Below, one piece after another: positions 11,570-23,894 of a DNA stretch of 46,902 nt (the first letter of the stretch is position 1; every line of letters begins with the position of its first letter). The notes under the pieces were generated by a model. That model saw only the letters and a program-made list of their open reading frames with translations. It made no database searches and was not told the DNA's origin. The DNA comes from Perkinsus chesapeaki (Eukaryota; Perkinsozoa; Perkinsida; Perkinsidae). Location of the stretch: contig JAAPAO010000251.1 in assembly GCA_013115145.1 (NCBI GenBank), positions 1 through 46,902 of the forward strand. The letters run 5' to 3'. The translations under genes were made by a program, and so were the position numbers.

Positions 11570-14500
11570 TTATCGGAATATGTATTTAATAGTAGGTAAA
11601 GTAGTATCTACTTGATCATCTAGATCACATGCTGATACCTCCAATACCAGATAGTTCCTAATAATAATAATTTAACTAAGGGAGTGATAATAATAATGAT
11701 AGACTTATACCTTGATACTGGAATCTTCTGTTTAGTGATCTGTTCGTATAACTGTGGCATCTTCTCATCCAATCGTTTCTTATGTGCTGGTAAGAATGCA
11801 TTATAAAGGCAGGCATTACCAGATGATAGTATCATGACCTGATACACATTATAGCATATATCCTATTATAATATACCCTATTACTACTACTACCTCTACA
11901 TTCTGTTCCTTAGCTAACCAGTCTACTAGTTCCCTCAAAGTTCCTTCAGGCCCGTGATTAATGACCAACTTCATCCATGGTGTAAAACCTTCAGGTTTGG
12001 CTCTTACTGGTCCCATAGCAATAGGATCATAATCCTTAGATACAGTTTTAACCTAATGATAATAATAACACCTAATAAATACAATTGATAATATATAATG
12101 TATATTACTGGTGGAAGTGGTTCACTAAGAATCCATGTAGGCAATGCTAGATTGACAAAGGAATTCTTATATTTCTCTATATCATATCTGAAAAGCATAG
12201 GATGGAAGCTGATGAGAAATAATATTACTACTTTCCTTCATCCATTAACACTTTCAATAGTTCACAGGATACCATACCAGTAACCATAGCTGTAGTAGTA
12301 GCAATAGCTGGTATGATCTTACCAGCAATCATTTTAACCTAATAACATCATACATATGAATGCTCGGATGATGTACTATAACACTTGATACCTTATTTCT
12401 ATCAGCTTCCTTTATCTTATAATTCCTAGCACGAAGGTTAGCCGAGGCAGCTATAAAGTCAATATGGAAGTTAGTATCATCATCCTTTTCAAACTCGGCT
12501 GGTGTTATGCGTTTTTGAAGATCTTCTCTTAGCTTAGGATCAATAGTTCTCATTTGGTTAGCTAATGCCTATAACAAAAGCTAACAACACCACCCATCTT
12601 ACGTCGGTATTACCTCAACTGCCTCCTCATCATCCATACATGGAGCACTCTCATCAGTACTAGTATCATCATCACTAACCTTAATCTTCATATTACGTGG
12701 CATAAATGGTTCAATATTGCATTTCTTAGACATATCTCTAACTTGTTCCTTATCTTTATTAACTGGTATACCAAGTACAGTTGCATATAGATTAGCACAG
12801 GCATATACAAATGATAAATGTAATTCATCATTAGGATCATAATGTATAACCTGTGGGGGCCTTTTAGGACCAGACCAGAATAGGTTACCATCACTATTCT
12901 TATGATCAAGTGGGAAGTTATAAAGTAATTGAGCAATAGCATGATCATATCTATCATCAACAGATCACCAAGTCTACCCTATTTAGTGTATATTATTACT
13001 TATCAGTAAACTCATCAACAGCTAGATTAACACAATGTTGCATAGTAAGATCTTTACTGAGGAACTTCTTAACAGATTCCAACTTATCCTTCTGTACACT
13101 AGTTGCACCCTCCTCTAACACTTTATCAACATATGCTGTAGGATCCTACAGCCATCATTAACCATCTATTATAGCAGTATAACTGCCGTATTTATCTATT
13201 ACCTTTAAGTATGTAAGTACTTCCTGTGGTGCCTCAGTAAATAAACCTTGAAATTGATCTCTTGCCCATTCAATAGTATGTTCTATAGCATAAGGGAAGT
13301 GCTTTAATGTACCTAGGTAATAAAAGAGATATGGATATATGAATAATACAGCCCTTATCCTAAGTATTACATAATGGTATACTATCCTCTGGTGGATCCT
13401 GACTATCACCATAGCTTTGTGTTACATTAGGTAATACAACTTGAACATTAGCCTTAGTACCCAATGTACCAGATTCCATAAGTGGTTTCTCATACCATAC
13501 ACAACGGCTATCAACATATAACCTAATAACAATAATAGGTATAATAACGTATAATAACAGGCATTAATACCTTGCAGCAATATTATCTAAGGCATTAACC
13601 ATACATGATTGTGATTCCCAGAAGTTATCATCTAATATATCTTCAGTCTCAGGTCCAACACGTACCTCTATTGCTTTAACCTAGTATATGAAGGATACTG
13701 CTTTAATAATAAGGTAGTATATAACCTTACATTAAGTGCTGGATTCATCTCCTTAGCAGCCTTAGCAGCTGTAATGGACTTCTGTTTACCTACATGTTGC
13801 TTCCTAAATATAACAAGTAACTATTAATTAGTATAATGTATTTACCTGAATAGGAATTGACGATTAAGATTGGATATTTCAATCCTATCATTATCCGTAA
13901 CAGTAACCTTTCCTTCAGGACCACAGCCAACACCCATACTACTAAATGCTTTAAGGAATTCACAACCAAGTGCACCTAATAACAGATATAAAATACAACA
14001 CAATACACGCTACTGCTGTCTCTGATTATTATCCTACTACCTGCACCAACTAAGAATATCTTTGAATTTAAAACTTTATCAAAGTTCTTCTTTCCCATAA
14101 TACTAACATAATCCTCATATCTTGTAGCATCGGTGAAGTTAGCCATATCTGAACATTAGTAATACTAACGTCTCGAGAGCGAGTACAGCACTACTTACCT
14201 TTACTATTGAGGATATCATCATTAACAAGCTCAAACATATCCCAATAAAGTGATTGATGTAATGGTGTAAATTTACCAGTATACTTGACTACTTCCTAAA
14301 TTAGTAGTAAACAATACTACCGTTACTACTAGTTATTATTATTCTACCTGTGCAACAACACCACCAGCAAATGCCGCCATAGGAGATATACAACTCTCAT
14401 AGAAATAAGCAACATGTCGTACAACACTCTCATCAACCTAGTCAAGTAATATACACCATATATACCATATACACTTACCTCATCCACACTAAGTTCATCA

Positions 14501-15837
14501 CTATTAGCTTTCCTCTCATTATTAATAGCCTTAGTAGCCTCCAATACAGCTTTATATATATCATCAGATCTAGCACCACCATTAGGTTTAGCACGCTCCA
14601 AACCCATCAATGCCAAATGAAGCTGCTCTGATCTACCAAATTTACCAAGATCAGGAACTGGTAACATACCCTCACTGAATGGATTAAAATTGAGTATCAT
14701 AATAATAAGATTAACCTTACTTTGGTGGTACTGGGTTCTTTTCACTCTCTTCAAGTGATATAAACTTCATTGGCTCTGGCATCTTAACTTGAGTAGCAAT
14801 ACCCTCCCTAAGATGTGCACTACTGTCAGCAACAGCATTAACAGTTATTAAGGTATTACCTGGTATAGGAATGGAAATTACGAGTATCTTTATCAATAGA
14901 GAAGGAATAAGGTCCAGTAACCTAATAATGAGTCTTATTATAACTTCTGTTGATAATAATAATAATACCTTTATTCGAACAGGATCACATCCATTAAGCT
15001 CAGTCATACCCTCTATCTCAGAGAATGTAACATAGTCACCATTATGGAATCCATGACGTTGCTCACCATATGTAATAACCTATAATAATAGCCTTATATA
15101 ATGATATATACTAATGGTCTTGTTATTATCACCTCTCCGTGCTCATCTTGTGTTATACCAGATACTATAGCTGTTCTACATTCTTCACCATCCTTATCAT
15201 GTACTATAAACTTATCACCATAATCAACAAATATACGACCAGCTAACCCATAGATATCAGTGGCAATAGAACCTAATAACAACATACTAACCCTTATATA
15301 TTATTACCCTTTATTACCAATGCCATGTTGTCTACAATAATTATCAATTCTAATCCTTTCATCACGATCATGTACATCACATAATACCACAACATCAAAA
15401 TCAGATAGAGCAGCGTCACCCAATGGTCCAGACATTGTCCTCACATTAACATATCTATATTAATCTATACTACTATTATTATAACCATTGTATTACGAAT
15501 TGAGTTCTTGTAATTTCCTATAACTAGCTTGTGCTCTTGTAGTAACTCCTACATCCTTATCATTAACATAAAAGTTAGATCCCATATCCCTAGCTTCTAC
15601 TAATGAATCATCATGTAAAACAACAGTATTAGGACCAGCTAATATAAGATTCTTAGCAGTCTCAACACCTACAATAAGCAAGTAGCTTATTATAACCTTT
15701 ACGATTACCCTATTACCTGTTCCACGCAGTCCTGATATTAGAACACGCATTTTAACAAGCTTTCCCATAGTCTCGAGACCGAAGGCCCCAATCTGCCTCG
15801 AATAGAGGTCTTCATCTATTTCAGGTTGCGATGACAT
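11570..15837 (-). CDS. UBA1: Ubiquitin-activating enzyme E1
   Basis: E1 adenylates ubiquitin and transfers it to its own cysteine as the first step of ubiquitin conjugation. The ATG at 15837 gives [20 protein letters not shown], the conserved E1 N-terminus; a longer reading upstream lacks an ATG. Landmarks: inactive adenylation half ([21 protein letters not shown]), active adenylation half ([34 protein letters not shown] near 13950), the catalytic cysteine region [17 protein letters not shown] near 13370-13280, and the C-terminal ubiquitin-fold end [10 protein letters not shown] at 11570. The catalytic Cys codon is split T|GT by the intron 13313-13370. The gene diverges from asparagine synthetase over 128 bp. 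All key residues inspected are present. Confidence 0.95.
13313..13370 (-). other. Intron splitting the E1 catalytic cysteine codon
   Basis: On the minus strand the exon ends CCATTAT, the intron starts GTAATACTTAGG and ends TTACCTAG, and the next exon begins GTACATTAAAG. Joining gives Pro-Leu-Cys-Thr-Leu-Lys, the E1 active-site motif. Without splicing, the frame stops within two codons. Confidence 0.85.
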
Positions 15838-15965
15838 TGCAACAAAACTAACAACTGCAGCAACTCCACCGAAAACCAAAAAATAATTGAGGAAACTCAA
15901 GTGATACTAAGAACGCAAGATTAATGATGTTTCCCATTCACCGATTGAATTGAATCTTTTCCATA
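15838..15965. promoter_or_regulatory. Shared divergent promoter region (E1 / asparagine synthetase)
   Basis: Only 128 bp separate two start codons on opposite strands, so both promoters and 5' UTRs must fit here. No individual box is assigned. Confidence 0.45.
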
Positions 15966-18164
15966 ATGTGCGGTATCTTAGCAGTATTTGGGTTAAAGGA
16001 AGACGCTGAAGACTTCCGTCCTACGGGATTACAGTTAGCAAGGTAATTATATAATAATGTTAATATTGATATTATTATATTAGACGTATACGACATAGAG
16101 GGCCTGATTGGGGAGCATGTTATTGTCATGGTGATGTATTTATAGCACATGAAAGATTAGCAATAGTTGATGTTGAATCTGGTGCACAACCATTATATAA
16201 CGAGGATCATACTATTGTAAGATATATACTATTATATGAATTATATTATATATTAGGTACTTGCTGTTAATGGTGAGATATACAACCATGAACCTTTAAG
16301 AGCTGATCTATCAAGCCATGGTTTCCATTTTACTAGTCATAGTGATTGTGAAGTTATCCTACATATGTATATTGCCTATATAATCAATCATGTCTTACAG
16401 ATACCTTATTATTAGGTATGATAGAGGTGATGAACTAGATGACCTCCTCAATAAGTTACGTGGTATGTTTGCCTTTGTTATTTATGATGCTAAGAATAAC
16501 CGTTATGTAGCTGCTAGAGATCATGTAATAATAGCATCACCATAATAATATGTTGTAAATAGATTGGTATAATACCATTATATGTTGGTTGGGGTCCCGA
16601 TGGTACTGTATACTTTGCTAGTGAGATGAAGGCATTAAATGATCAATGTACATTCTTTAAACAATTCCCTCCAGGACATTACTATGACTCTTCTCGTCAA
16701 GGTATGTTATTATCTCCCCTATATCATAACTATGTCAGGTGCTAATAAATTTGTTAAATGGTATAATCCAGTATGGGCATTACCACCAATACCTTCCCAT
16801 AGACCATCTTTAGTAACCCTTAGAAGAGCTCTTGAAAGTGCTGTTGAATCCCATATGATGGCTGAAGTCCCTTACGGTGTCTTATTATCTGGTGGCCTAG
16901 ATTCAAGTCTAGTAGCTAGTATAGCTGCTAGATATAGGGCTAAGATGACAGTTGGTGAAGGTGTAAGGTCAGCATCTAGTGCCAGACGTGCTGGAACTCT
17001 ACCACCCTTTGCTAGATTAAGGTAAAGATATTATATACAAGCTCAAATATGGCTATACTCAGATCTTATTGTGTTGGTCTAGCTGGGTCACCTGATCTTA
17101 AAGCTGCTAAAGAGGTTGCTGAATTCCTTGGTACATTCCATCGTGAGTTTACCTTCACTTTACAGGTAATAATTCATTATACCTTATTATATATATTATG
17201 TTATAGGATGGTATTAATGCATTAGAGGATGTAATACATCATTTAGAGACCTTTGATGTTACTACTATAAGAGCATCTACACCAATGTATCTTATGACAC
17301 GTTTAATCAAAGCTACTGGTGATAATAATAAAACCAATACAAGCAACATACTATTTGATAGGTGTTAAAATGGTGTTATCTGGTGAAGGTGCTGATGAGG
17401 TATTTGGTGGTTATCTATATTTTCATAAGGCCCCAAACCCACAAGAGTTCCATGAAGAATGTATAAGGAAAATAGATAAACTTCATATGTATGACTGCTT
17501 AAGAGTAATGATACTATTATTATAAATTAATAAATGGTATATGTTATTAGGCTAATAAAGCAATGGCTGCATTTGGTGTTGAAGCACGTGTACCATTCCT
17601 AGACCGTAACTTTCTTGAAGTTGCTATGTCTATGGATCCTGAACTTAAGATGGTTGGACGTAATGGTAATACTATGGAAAAACATATATTAAGGTAATAA
17701 TACATGTAATGAAATCATGATAATATATATTTATAGGGCTGCTTTTGATGATCCGGATGATCCTTACCTTCCTCCAAATGTATTATGGCGACAAAAGGAA
17801 CAGTTCTCAGATGGTGTTGGTTATGGATGGATTGATAAATTACGTGATTATGCCGAAGAGAAGGTTACTGATGAAATGATGGAAACTGCCGAGTAATATT
17901 ATACATAATACTTTACTACTATATTATTGTTATTATTTTAGATTCCGTTATCCAGAGTCCCCTCCAAAGACCAAAGAAGCTTACCTTTATCGTCAAATAT
18001 TTGAAAAGTATTATCCAGAAGCAAGTGCAGTTAAAACAGTACCATATGGTCCATCTATAGCATGCTCTACAGAGGCTGCCATGAAATGGGATGCATCATT
18101 TATAGAAAATGATGATCCTAGTGGTAGAGCTATGATTAATGTACATGTTGATAGCTATAACTAG
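15966..18164 (+). CDS. ASNS: Asparagine synthetase (glutamine-hydrolysing)
   Basis: Makes asparagine from aspartate, glutamine and ATP. The start MCGILAVFG exposes Cys2, the glutaminase nucleophile, after Met removal. The glutaminase half shows RHRGPDW and [12 protein letters not shown]; the synthetase half shows the ATP-binding [33 protein letters not shown] and [13 protein letters not shown]. Twelve exons: 15966-16042, 16084-16216, 16257-16366, 16416-16524, 16563-16701, 16739-17021, 17063-17165, 17207-17318, 17362-17504, 17551-17693, 17737-17892 and 17942-18164. They sum to 1731 nt, exactly 577 codons including the stop (576 residues), the usual size for a eukaryotic enzyme. The 11 introns are 37-49 nt. 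An unusual Ala/Arg-rich insertion ([13 protein letters not shown]) follows the ATP loop. Confidence 0.97.
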
Positions 18165-18348
18165 TAGCTATTACTTTATAGGTAGACAATTGCTATTACG
18201 GATTATCATCGTCCGTTAAGCTCACTTCTGTCCTATCCCCCTTTCCTGCTGTTATTAGTGTGTATTGTGTGTATCACTAATCATGTAGTTGTGTTATAGT
18301 CACTTAACTAGAACAACACTACTTATGATAACATCATCATTCAACTGA

Positions 18349-19934
18349 TCATGTATTATCAACCATGAGTGGCATCCTATATAGAGCCTGTGCTTCAGGG
18401 TTGTATTGAGGTGTATTAATAAAGTCCAAGAATAGATTGGATATTCCTAACAACAGTAAGTATATTATTAACTATATGTTAACATTATAATTAATACTCT
18501 CCCTTAAACCCTTTAAACTAGTATTGCTCCTTCCACGGTTTATTAGATCAGCTTCACGATCTATTAATTCACCTATTTCATTAGTCAACTTAGATGTAAA
18601 TTCTTTAACCGTCCTAATAAAGACTATTACTAATATAATCTCATAATAGTACCATTTAACATGTAATAATAGATCTAATCGTTCATTGGTTGTTAAGGTA
18701 GTAAGCCTTAATCCTTTATATCTATATATTACATATGATTATTTATATACCATATTTCTTACAAATCCATAAGTTCTTTAGCCCGTGTAGTATATGGTGT
18801 ATGTACAATAGTGCTATCACCATCACTTTGTGTCCATATCTTAGGTCGAGCCATAGCCTCCAATCTCTCTATTATTATCATTATATACTATATATCTCTA
18901 TTATACTTACTATTAATCTTACAACTTCTATTATTTTTCCTTGCATGTATCTTTAACCTATCTATTGTCTGTAATAGTTTAACCTCTTTATTTAATAACT
19001 ATAATAATATACTCATTATAACATCACCTCCTCTATTAGTACCTCTTTTAATGCTGCATGTTTCTCATCTTTAGTGTGTGTATCACTTTCCTTTATACGT
19101 TTAGTTTCATTATAACGCCAAACATCTAGTTCATTATATAATGTAACAAAGTCATCATATGTCCTAATATGCACTATATCCTACCCTTGTATAATGATGA
19201 TGATGTTCAATTACCTTGGATGAAGCCTTCTCTCAACTTCCCTTCTACGTAATAATTCCGCCTCTAACTCTACCTCCTCTCTTTCCTTTTGTTCATCTCT
19301 TTCACGTTGGTCCTTTTCAGCTTTAAGTCGTCTACATCGTATCTAATCGTATCTATAACCCACTTCTCCCTACCCTCATATTACCCTGGATATCATCCCT
19401 CGTGTATGTGCCTGTATAATAATCACTTTATCAGTAATAACTGCATCTCTATCAGCACTAGTAAAGTATGGTCTAGGTATAAGCACTCTATCACCATTTG
19501 TCGTTAGATCTGGTAGATCATGTCGTGGCTAATAATAACATACTCCTTGTCATATAAGTATATAGTTTATTATTACCATACTAGTACCCTGTTCCCTTTT
19601 AGTCTGTATATGACGTGTTTTAAGTACACATGTTTGAGCATCTCTATGATATCTTATTATAACAACAATAACATGTTCATGAATAATAATATATTACTTT
19701 ATAACCTTGTCATGTTGTTGTTCCACTATAGATTGTGTCTGTGCATTATAATACTCTATTCCTATATCAACTACTATTATAACCTATCCCTTATCCACCC
19801 CTACCTGTTTTCTTATTCACATACCCCCCTAACAATCCTTTAATATCCCCAGCTATATCCTTAACAGGTGTATTATCCTTATTAGATGCATCAATTGCCT
19901 CCTTCCCTGTTGCAGGGCTGTCAGAAGATGACAT
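18349..19934 (-). CDS. IQUB: IQUB-like ciliary radial-spoke protein lacking the ubiquitin-like domain
   Basis: Spliced exons give, in order: LLGGYVNKKTG then GIEYYNAQTQS (the segment that follows the ubiquitin-like domain in IQUB), HRDAQTCVLKTRHIQT, a charged helical region (RCRRLKAEKDQRERDEQK), DDFVTLYNELDVWRYNETKR, VKLLQTIDRLKIHARK, MARPKIWTQSDGDS with TPYTTRAKELMDL, RLDLLLHVKW then TVKEFTSKLTNEIGELIDRE, and the tail FINTPQYNPEAQ. This block order is characteristic of IQUB, known as a radial-spoke RS1 adaptor that binds calmodulin in motile cilia. The ubiquitin-like N-terminus of animal IQUB is absent, and only 129 bp lie upstream before the divergent GPN2 start. Family assignment rests on remembered motif order, hence not maximal confidence. 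Confidence 0.8.
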
Positions 19935-20063
19935 GATTCGATAAAGTACCCAAATGCAGCTGGTTCTCATCATGCGCTGTTGTTTTAGCGGACGCCATTC
20001 TAATCGACATTTATGAACGTGACATGGCGGCACGTGTGATTGCGTGCAAGATCTGGGTTAATA
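19935..20063. promoter_or_regulatory. Shared divergent promoter region (IQUB-like / GPN2)
   Basis: Only 129 bp lie between two opposite start codons. It includes ordinary mixed-composition sequence with ACGTG-type hexamers near 20010-20035 (CACGTG at about 20031). Promoter activity is inferred from geometry. Confidence 0.4.
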
Positions 20064-21960
20064 ATGAGAACTAAACCGAAGGCACCTCGTTTTGGACAGC
20101 TTATTATTGGACCACCAGGGTCAGGTAAAAGTACATATTGTAGAGGTAATACTGTAGGGCTCTATTAGTTACTGTTGAGGTGCGTCAAAAGTTATTATAT
20201 AGCATGATTTAGTACGACGTACCATTACAGTGTCCTCGTTGGTTTGATAAAATAGAACAATAGTCATAAGCGAGCTGTGATGTATAGGGTATGGATGCAT
20301 TGAATGATGATATTGTTTAGCATTACGAGCATACCTACGAGCAGCTGGTAGACAATGCAGTGTAGTTAATCTAGATCCAGCTAGTGAGGAACCAATTAGT
20401 CCTAATATATTAAAGGAAGGGGATAATGATTATAGTAATGAGGATAATGAGGCTATATACTTTGATATTGATGTAATAATACACTAAGTAGTAGATCATA
20501 TGTAGTCTAAAGGTACGGGAGCTAATTAAAGTTGATGATGTAGCAGAGGAGCATCAATTAGGCCCTAATGGTGCCATGGTAATAGTAATAGGATGGGGAT
20601 GGGAGGCTTGCATAGTCTATTAATATACAGTTTTGGGTGTTTTTTGATAAATTGGCTAATTATAATTTTATATAGTGTTTATTATAGGTGTTTGCTATGC
20701 AAGATTTAGAGCTTAATTCAGCATGGTTAGTAGACCGTATAGAGGCACTTCCCATTGATGATTATATCTTATTCGATTGCCCTGGACAAATAGAATTGTA
20801 ATATATAATATGGTATATGCACTAGATGTATTATATTAGATATACTCATCTTACTGTTATGCCACATTTAGTACAATTATTAACAGACAGGAGAGGTCTT
20901 GATATGAGGTTAACAGCACTTAATTTAACTGATTGCTCTGTATTAGCATCTGAAGGAGGTAATATATCTTAGGTAAATATATAGTCTATATTATTATAGG
21001 TAATAACTTCATATCAGCAGCCTTATCATCACTGGCTATCATGTTACATGTAGAGCTACCTCATCTTAACGTAAGTCTATCAATTGGAAAATATTAAAGA
21101 TGGTATGTTGTTATTGTCGTTTTATAGGTCCTAACAAAATGTGATACATTAACACAGTTTGGAAACCAGTTAAAGTAATATATAGTTATAATATATAATA
21201 TCATCACGATGATGATGAATATTATTATTGTTAGTCGTACATTAGACCAATACCTATGTTGTGGTGGTTATAGTGGTATATCATCATTATTACCAACATA
21301 CTTGGAAAATGAGAAAAGAGGCTTAACTAGACCAAGGAGTCCATTAGTTGAAAGACAAGATAAACTAGTTGGTAGTATTATATCGCCTTCTATAGCTTAA
21401 ATAACATCTAACCGCTGCTGCTGCTGATTCAGCCTCCTTATGTGAACTAATAGACGATTATGGTGAAGTGTCATTCATACCACTTAGTGTTGATGATAAG
21501 GAATCCATGGGTAACTTATTAGCTCATGCAGATAAAGCTAATGGGTAATATAGTAATAATAAGTAGTTAATAATGTTATTATTATTATTGTTAGATATGC
21601 CTTCTCACATACTGATCCACAACTATGTGCTATAGAGATAGATGAAGGGCATGATGAATATAGTGATTATTATCAACAACGGTATGTTAATGGTAATTAC
21701 CTCAAGCAGGAAGAGGAAGAGGATGAGGATGAGGAAAGGGATGTTAGTAGTACATCACCACATACATGTGGATACTGTGGTAGTAGTGGTGCTTATATGA
21801 GATGTTCTAGATGTCAAAGGGCAGTGTAAGCAGTAATAGTAGTAGTAGTATTGTATATATTGGTATTATTAGGTATTGTGATCAGAGATGTCAAAGGCTA
21901 GATTGGAAAAGGCATAAGGCCGAAGACTGTATTAAGGAGAAGGAGGAGGAGGAGGATTAA
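20064..21960 (+). CDS. GPN2: GPN-loop GTPase (GPN2 type) fused to a C-terminal MYND zinc finger
   Basis: GPN GTPases help assemble and import RNA polymerase II. The first exon has the P-loop GPPGSGKST. Later exons have NLDPASEEP, VRELIKVDDVAEEHQLGPNG with the Gly-Pro-Asn motif, LFDCPGQIELYTHL (G3) and LTKCDTLTQFG (G4), then IDDYGEVSFIPLSVDDKES and DKANGYAF as in GPN2. The exon 21595-21825 continues without a break from the GTPase end through an acidic linker into CGYCGSSGAYMRCSRCQ; the last exon adds YCDQRCQRLDWKRHKAEDC. Ligand spacing C-x2-C-x8-C-x2-C-x5-C-x3-C-x7-H-x4-C fits MYND. The acidic EEEED end is at 21960. The first intron (20146-20320) is 175 nt, several times the local norm. GTPase part: sure; MYND: sure by spacing. 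Confidence 0.92.
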
Positions 21961-22202
21961 ATAACGTATATTATCAAACAGCACCCCCACCCCACGATAT
22001 TGATAACGTTGAACTATTGCTTCTTCACTTTGTATGTAACATAGTACTGCTGTCTTACACCTCCTCTTCTTCTTCCTCCACCGCCTTCTTCTCCTCCAGT
22101 TCCTATACCAACTTACGTTTCTTAAGTCTGCTAGTGCAGCACGTTATAATAGGGAGGGGGGTGGTATGATAAGGTTGGGTAGGTTAATGTTATCATAATA
22201 TA

Positions 22203-23585
22203 ATGGATAATAAATCAACATCATCATCATCTACAGAGTGTTCAATTAGTGATATGTTAGAAGCTATATTAGCAGCTGGAGCTAATCCTAATGCATGGTC
22301 AGATGAACCTAAAGGGAAAAGACGTAGTATAATGGGTATGGGTGGTGGTAGCAGTGATTTACCAATAATGATGATGCTGCTGTATAGTACTGTATAGTAT
22401 AATAAGGTACATTATTACAGTTAGCAATTGAGGAGGCTAATCCAATGTTGGATAATAGTAGTAGTGGACTAGACGATCTTAAAGCCGGTGGTAGACTACA
22501 TAATGTACAACTATTATTAGATGCTAAGGCTGATCCTAATAAAGTAATAGTTATAATGATAATAATAGTAATATACAGGTTAGGCATCTGAATCATCATC
22601 ATTAAATCATCATTTACCATTATTTACAGCATTAGAGGCTGGGGATGAAGTGCTTGTTAGAGCACTACTACTATCAAAAGCTGATCCTAATATAAAAGTA
22701 TGGTACGAAAATTGCCAGTAGTAGTATGATAATGATATTATTTAGAAAGAAGGGGAGGATGAGGAAACACCCCTTCATATAGCAGTACGGTATGGACTAG
22801 TAAAATCATGTGAGATGTTATTAAGAGCTGGAGCTAATGTTAATGTTGAGGATGACTATGGACGTACACCTATACATTATGGAGGGCCAGGACCTACTAC
22901 AGTAATACCGTTATACTAGGGATAATATATACATTGATAAGATATTAAACTCATTACTAAAATACGGTGGTGATATAATGCATGTCACTCCTAAAACATC
23001 AGAGACAGTATTACATACCTTTGCAGCTGATGAGGATACAATAACAGGTAGTAGTAGGACTAGTATTATATAGTAGTAGTAATAGGTTATTAGATACAAT
23101 AGACTGGATAATAGATAGGGCACCTGAACTATTGTTATCTCAACCTCCACCTAATAACTGTACTATATGATCATAGTAATTAATAGGTTATTATATAGTT
23201 ACACCTTTACATGTAGCTGCTAAAAAGGGTAATATGTCGACATGTATGCATTTATTTCAATATGGGGGAGCTGATCATATTAATAAACGTAATAGTAGAA
23301 GGAAGCTATACTGTATAATAGATATTATTATTATTAGGTGGTGGCCCTAACTTTAAACATACTGCTATAACTTTAGCTCATAAATATGGACATATTCATT
23401 TAGCGGAGGCATTATATTATAAGAAGACAATGATGGGTGCTTGTTATTATTATGATGGGCTGTTGCTCCTGCTGCTATTGGTAATTGTTGTTATTATGAT
23501 ATTAGGTACAGCTACATGGTCACAATGGTTACATAACCCTACCATTCAGATTACACTAATAATAGGATTACTTATGTTATGGTAG
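22203..23585 (+). CDS. Ankyrin-repeat protein with C-terminal membrane segments
   Basis: The ATG at 22203 begins a Ser-rich start, then LEAILAAGANPNAW, the first ankyrin-like unit. Others include NVQLLLDAKADPN, LFTALEAGDEVLVRALLLSKADPN, ETPLHIAVRYGLVKSCEMLLRAGANVN with DDYGRTPIHY, SETVLHTFAADE, and VTPLHVAAKKGNMSTCMHLFQYGG followed by ITLAHKYGHIHLAEAL. At the C-terminus, [11 protein letters not shown] and IQITLIIGLLML look like membrane helices, so the protein is probably tail-anchored or hairpin-anchored, with ankyrin repeats facing the cytosol (inference). The stop TAG is at 23583. Exons are joined by GT..AG introns mostly under 60 nt; some boundaries are uncertain. No enzymatic domain such as a DHHC motif was found. 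Function unknown. Confidence 0.75.
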
Positions 23586-23894
23586 TAATATATAATAATA
23601 TCAACAACATCAGCATCGGCATCAGCAGCATTTTACACTATTATTATTACCTTAGGATTAATAGAGTATTATTATATGAAGTATACCTTGATTACATGCA
23701 TATGTAGTTATAGTTATCATCATAACTACCAGCAGCAGCAGCATGTCTACCGGGTGGCCTATATAGTTTCCATGTCCATAGTCGTCTGTTGTTGTTCTCT
23801 GTATTTGAGGGTTCATTTTAACATCGCCATCGCCATCATTATCACCGCCCTTTTTATCAGGCTTTAAGCCGCTTTTTTGGTACCGGTAGCACCA
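23586..23894. other. Intergenic spacer
   Basis: No gene is supported. It contains CAG-type simple sequence near 23730 and a T-rich tract near 23850-23875. Confidence 0.4.

Noticed and set aside
15493-15900. Upstream-extended E1 start with a hydrophobic N-terminus
   Set aside because: The extension begins with TTG, not ATG; MSSQPE at 15837 is the normal E1 start.
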